Source of the DNA: Methylococcaceae bacterium
GTDB taxonomy: Bacteria; Pseudomonadota; Gammaproteobacteria; Methylococcales; Methylomonadaceae
Direction: 5' to 3'
Assembly (NCBI GenBank): GCA_021647585.1
Contig: JAKIUK010000083.1
Span: 1-16,559, forward strand
Length of the DNA stretch: 16,559 bases
Shown here: in pieces, positions 15,451 to 16,559 of the stretch
How positions within the stretch are numbered: position 1 is the first letter of the stretch
Layout of the letters: every line of letters starts with the position of its first letter
Notes under the pieces: model-generated
What the model was told of the DNA's origin: nothing
The model's database searches: none
What the model saw: only the letters and a program-made list of their open reading frames with translations
Position numbers and translations under genes: made by a program

Positions 15451-16559
15451 ATGAACATTACACAGATAAACAAAAAAATTAGTATTTTACCTATGATGGC
15501 GATAACGATGTCGTTATCTATCTTTCCAATACTGACAGAAGCGAGTTACGAACATGTCGATGACGATGATAATGAACAATCCATACAATTTACTGATATA
15601 GCCACCCTACCCTCAACGGGTATTAATTATCGTCGTCAGAAGTCAGTTCGCGATGCAATACTTGACCAGTACAAACTTCCCGGTGCTTCGTTACCCTTTG
15701 CTCAAGTGCCATTAACCCCGGGAAATTCACGTGGTAATCCTGGTGTGGCCTTATTTGATTATGACAACGACGGAGACCTGGATATTTATGTAACTAACGG
15801 CCCTGGCGCGGCAAACAGTCTGTATGCCAATACTTTTTCTGATAGCGGTGTTGTTAGTTTCAATGATGTTGCCGTGCAAGCTGGCGTAGATTTTACATTT
15901 CAAGATAGTGCAGGTGTCTGTTTTGGTGATATCGACAATGATGGCGATAAAGACCTCTATGTCACCGGAACTGGAGTAGCCAATCAAATGCTGGAAAATC
16001 AAGGCGATGGTACTTTTGTAAACATTAGCAGTCACAGCCTAACGCAAGCTGGAAACTTGACTACTGTAGGTTGTTCATTCGGTGATGTTAATAATGATGG
16101 ACTAATTGATCTGGTGGTAGCAAACCTATACAACAGTCTTGATAACCGCTTGGCATTGATGGTTCCAGGTTTTGAAGGTTTGAAAGAACATAATCAATTA
16201 TTTGTAAATCAAGGACAAAATATTTTCGACGAGGTCGGACAATTAGCGGGAATCCAGGGTTTTCGAGGTGCTTCATGGTCTATTGCCATGGTTGATTATG
16301 ACATGGATGGCGATGTCGATATTATTGTTGCAGATGACCAAGGAACTCGTCTTCCTGAAAGTGTGGGTGGACAGGATTTTGGTTATATCCGTATTCTACA
16401 AAACGATGGGTCAGGAAATTTTACCGATGTAACCGAACAAGCGGGTATGAATATAGTCGGTGACTGGATGGGGTTATCCTTTGGTGATTTAAATGCTGAC
16501 GGCAATATTGATATATTCGCCAGTAATATTGGTGATTACCTTGCTTTAGCTGTTGGAGG
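15451..16559 (+). CDS. Second secreted FG-GAP (UnbV-like) protein, 3' end beyond the window
   Basis: An open frame from ATG 15451 runs without a stop to the last base (369 codons seen). The N-terminus has a signal peptide: KK, then the hydrophobic ILPMMAITMSLSIFPIL, with cleavage likely after TEA (A31). An acidic stretch, DDDD, follows. Five calcium-loop repeats are visible, starting at residues 103, 160, 212, 282 and 346. They match the first five blades of the preceding gene block for block, including VCFGDIDNDGD, ADDQG and FASNIGDY. It is a paralogue of unit 1 of that gene, so an ASPIC/UnbV domain is expected past the edge but not seen. It begins 116 bases after the upstream stop, with only a weak GATGAG ribosome site, and the long stem-loop lies between. 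Confidence 0.88.
   Translation, partial: MNITQINKKISILPMMAITMSLSIFPILTEASYEHVDDDDNEQSIQFTDIATLPSTGINYRRQKSVRDAILDQYKLPGASLPFAQVPLTPGNSRGNPGVALFDYDNDGDLDIYVTNGPGAANSLYANTFSDSGVVSFNDVAVQAGVDFTFQDSAGVCFGDIDNDGDKDLYVTGTGVANQMLENQGDGTFVNISSHSLTQAGNLTTVGCSFGDVNNDGLIDLVVANLYNSLDNRLALMVPGFEGLKEHNQLFVNQGQNIFDEVGQLAGIQGFRGASWSIAMVDYDMDGDVDIIVADDQGTRLPESVGGQDFGYIRILQNDGSGNFTDVTEQAGMNIVGDWMGLSFGDLNADGNIDIFASNIGDYLALAVG

Overview
The window is AT-rich by eye, with densely packed genes, Shine-Dalgarno sites and secreted proteins of Gram-negative style. It probably comes from a gammaproteobacterium. A cytochrome c fragment resembling SoxD or sulfite-dehydrogenase subunits hints at a sulfur-oxidising relative, but that is weak evidence and the taxon is inferred.

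Left part (1-1795, + strand): a C-terminal remnant of a c-type cytochrome with no haem motif overlaps a NAD(P)H-dependent FMN reductase. Next comes a dual-receiver protein whose first receiver has lost its phospho-acceptor. A hairpin-rich gap of about 190 bp follows.

Middle part (1987-3031, - strand): three co-directional small genes read leftward. They are a 33-residue ORF with a strong ribosome binding site, an unrecognised 210-residue protein whose start overlaps the stop of the short ORF (ATGA), and an 83-residue HNH-type protein. About 630 bp of mostly non-coding DNA separates them from the right-hand operon. This gap holds several inverted repeats and, near its right end, a pair of near-identical dyads (GTGAA-N3-TTCAC) centred 22 bp apart.

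Right part (3658-16559, + strand): this is the main content, an operon resembling the core cassette of enediyne and related polyene biosynthesis. It opens with a 2271-residue iterative type I polyketide synthase of order KS-AT-ACP-ACP-pseudoKR-KR-DH-PPTase. A protein with two thioesterase-like hotdog domains follows. Then comes a secreted 1250-residue protein built from two FG-GAP/ASPIC-UnbV units. The last gene is a second secreted UnbV-like protein that runs off the right edge. By family knowledge the synthase would build a linear polyene on its own ACPs, which its C-terminal PPTase would activate, and the hotdog protein would release the chain. The role of UnbV proteins is not established.

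The most striking pattern is that parts usually single in the enediyne core are doubled here: two ACPs, two hotdog domains, two UnbV units in one chain plus a further UnbV paralogue. No tailoring, transport or self-resistance gene and no UnbL or UnbU homologue lies inside the window. The product therefore cannot be named from this sequence, and 'enediyne-like' describes the core architecture only.
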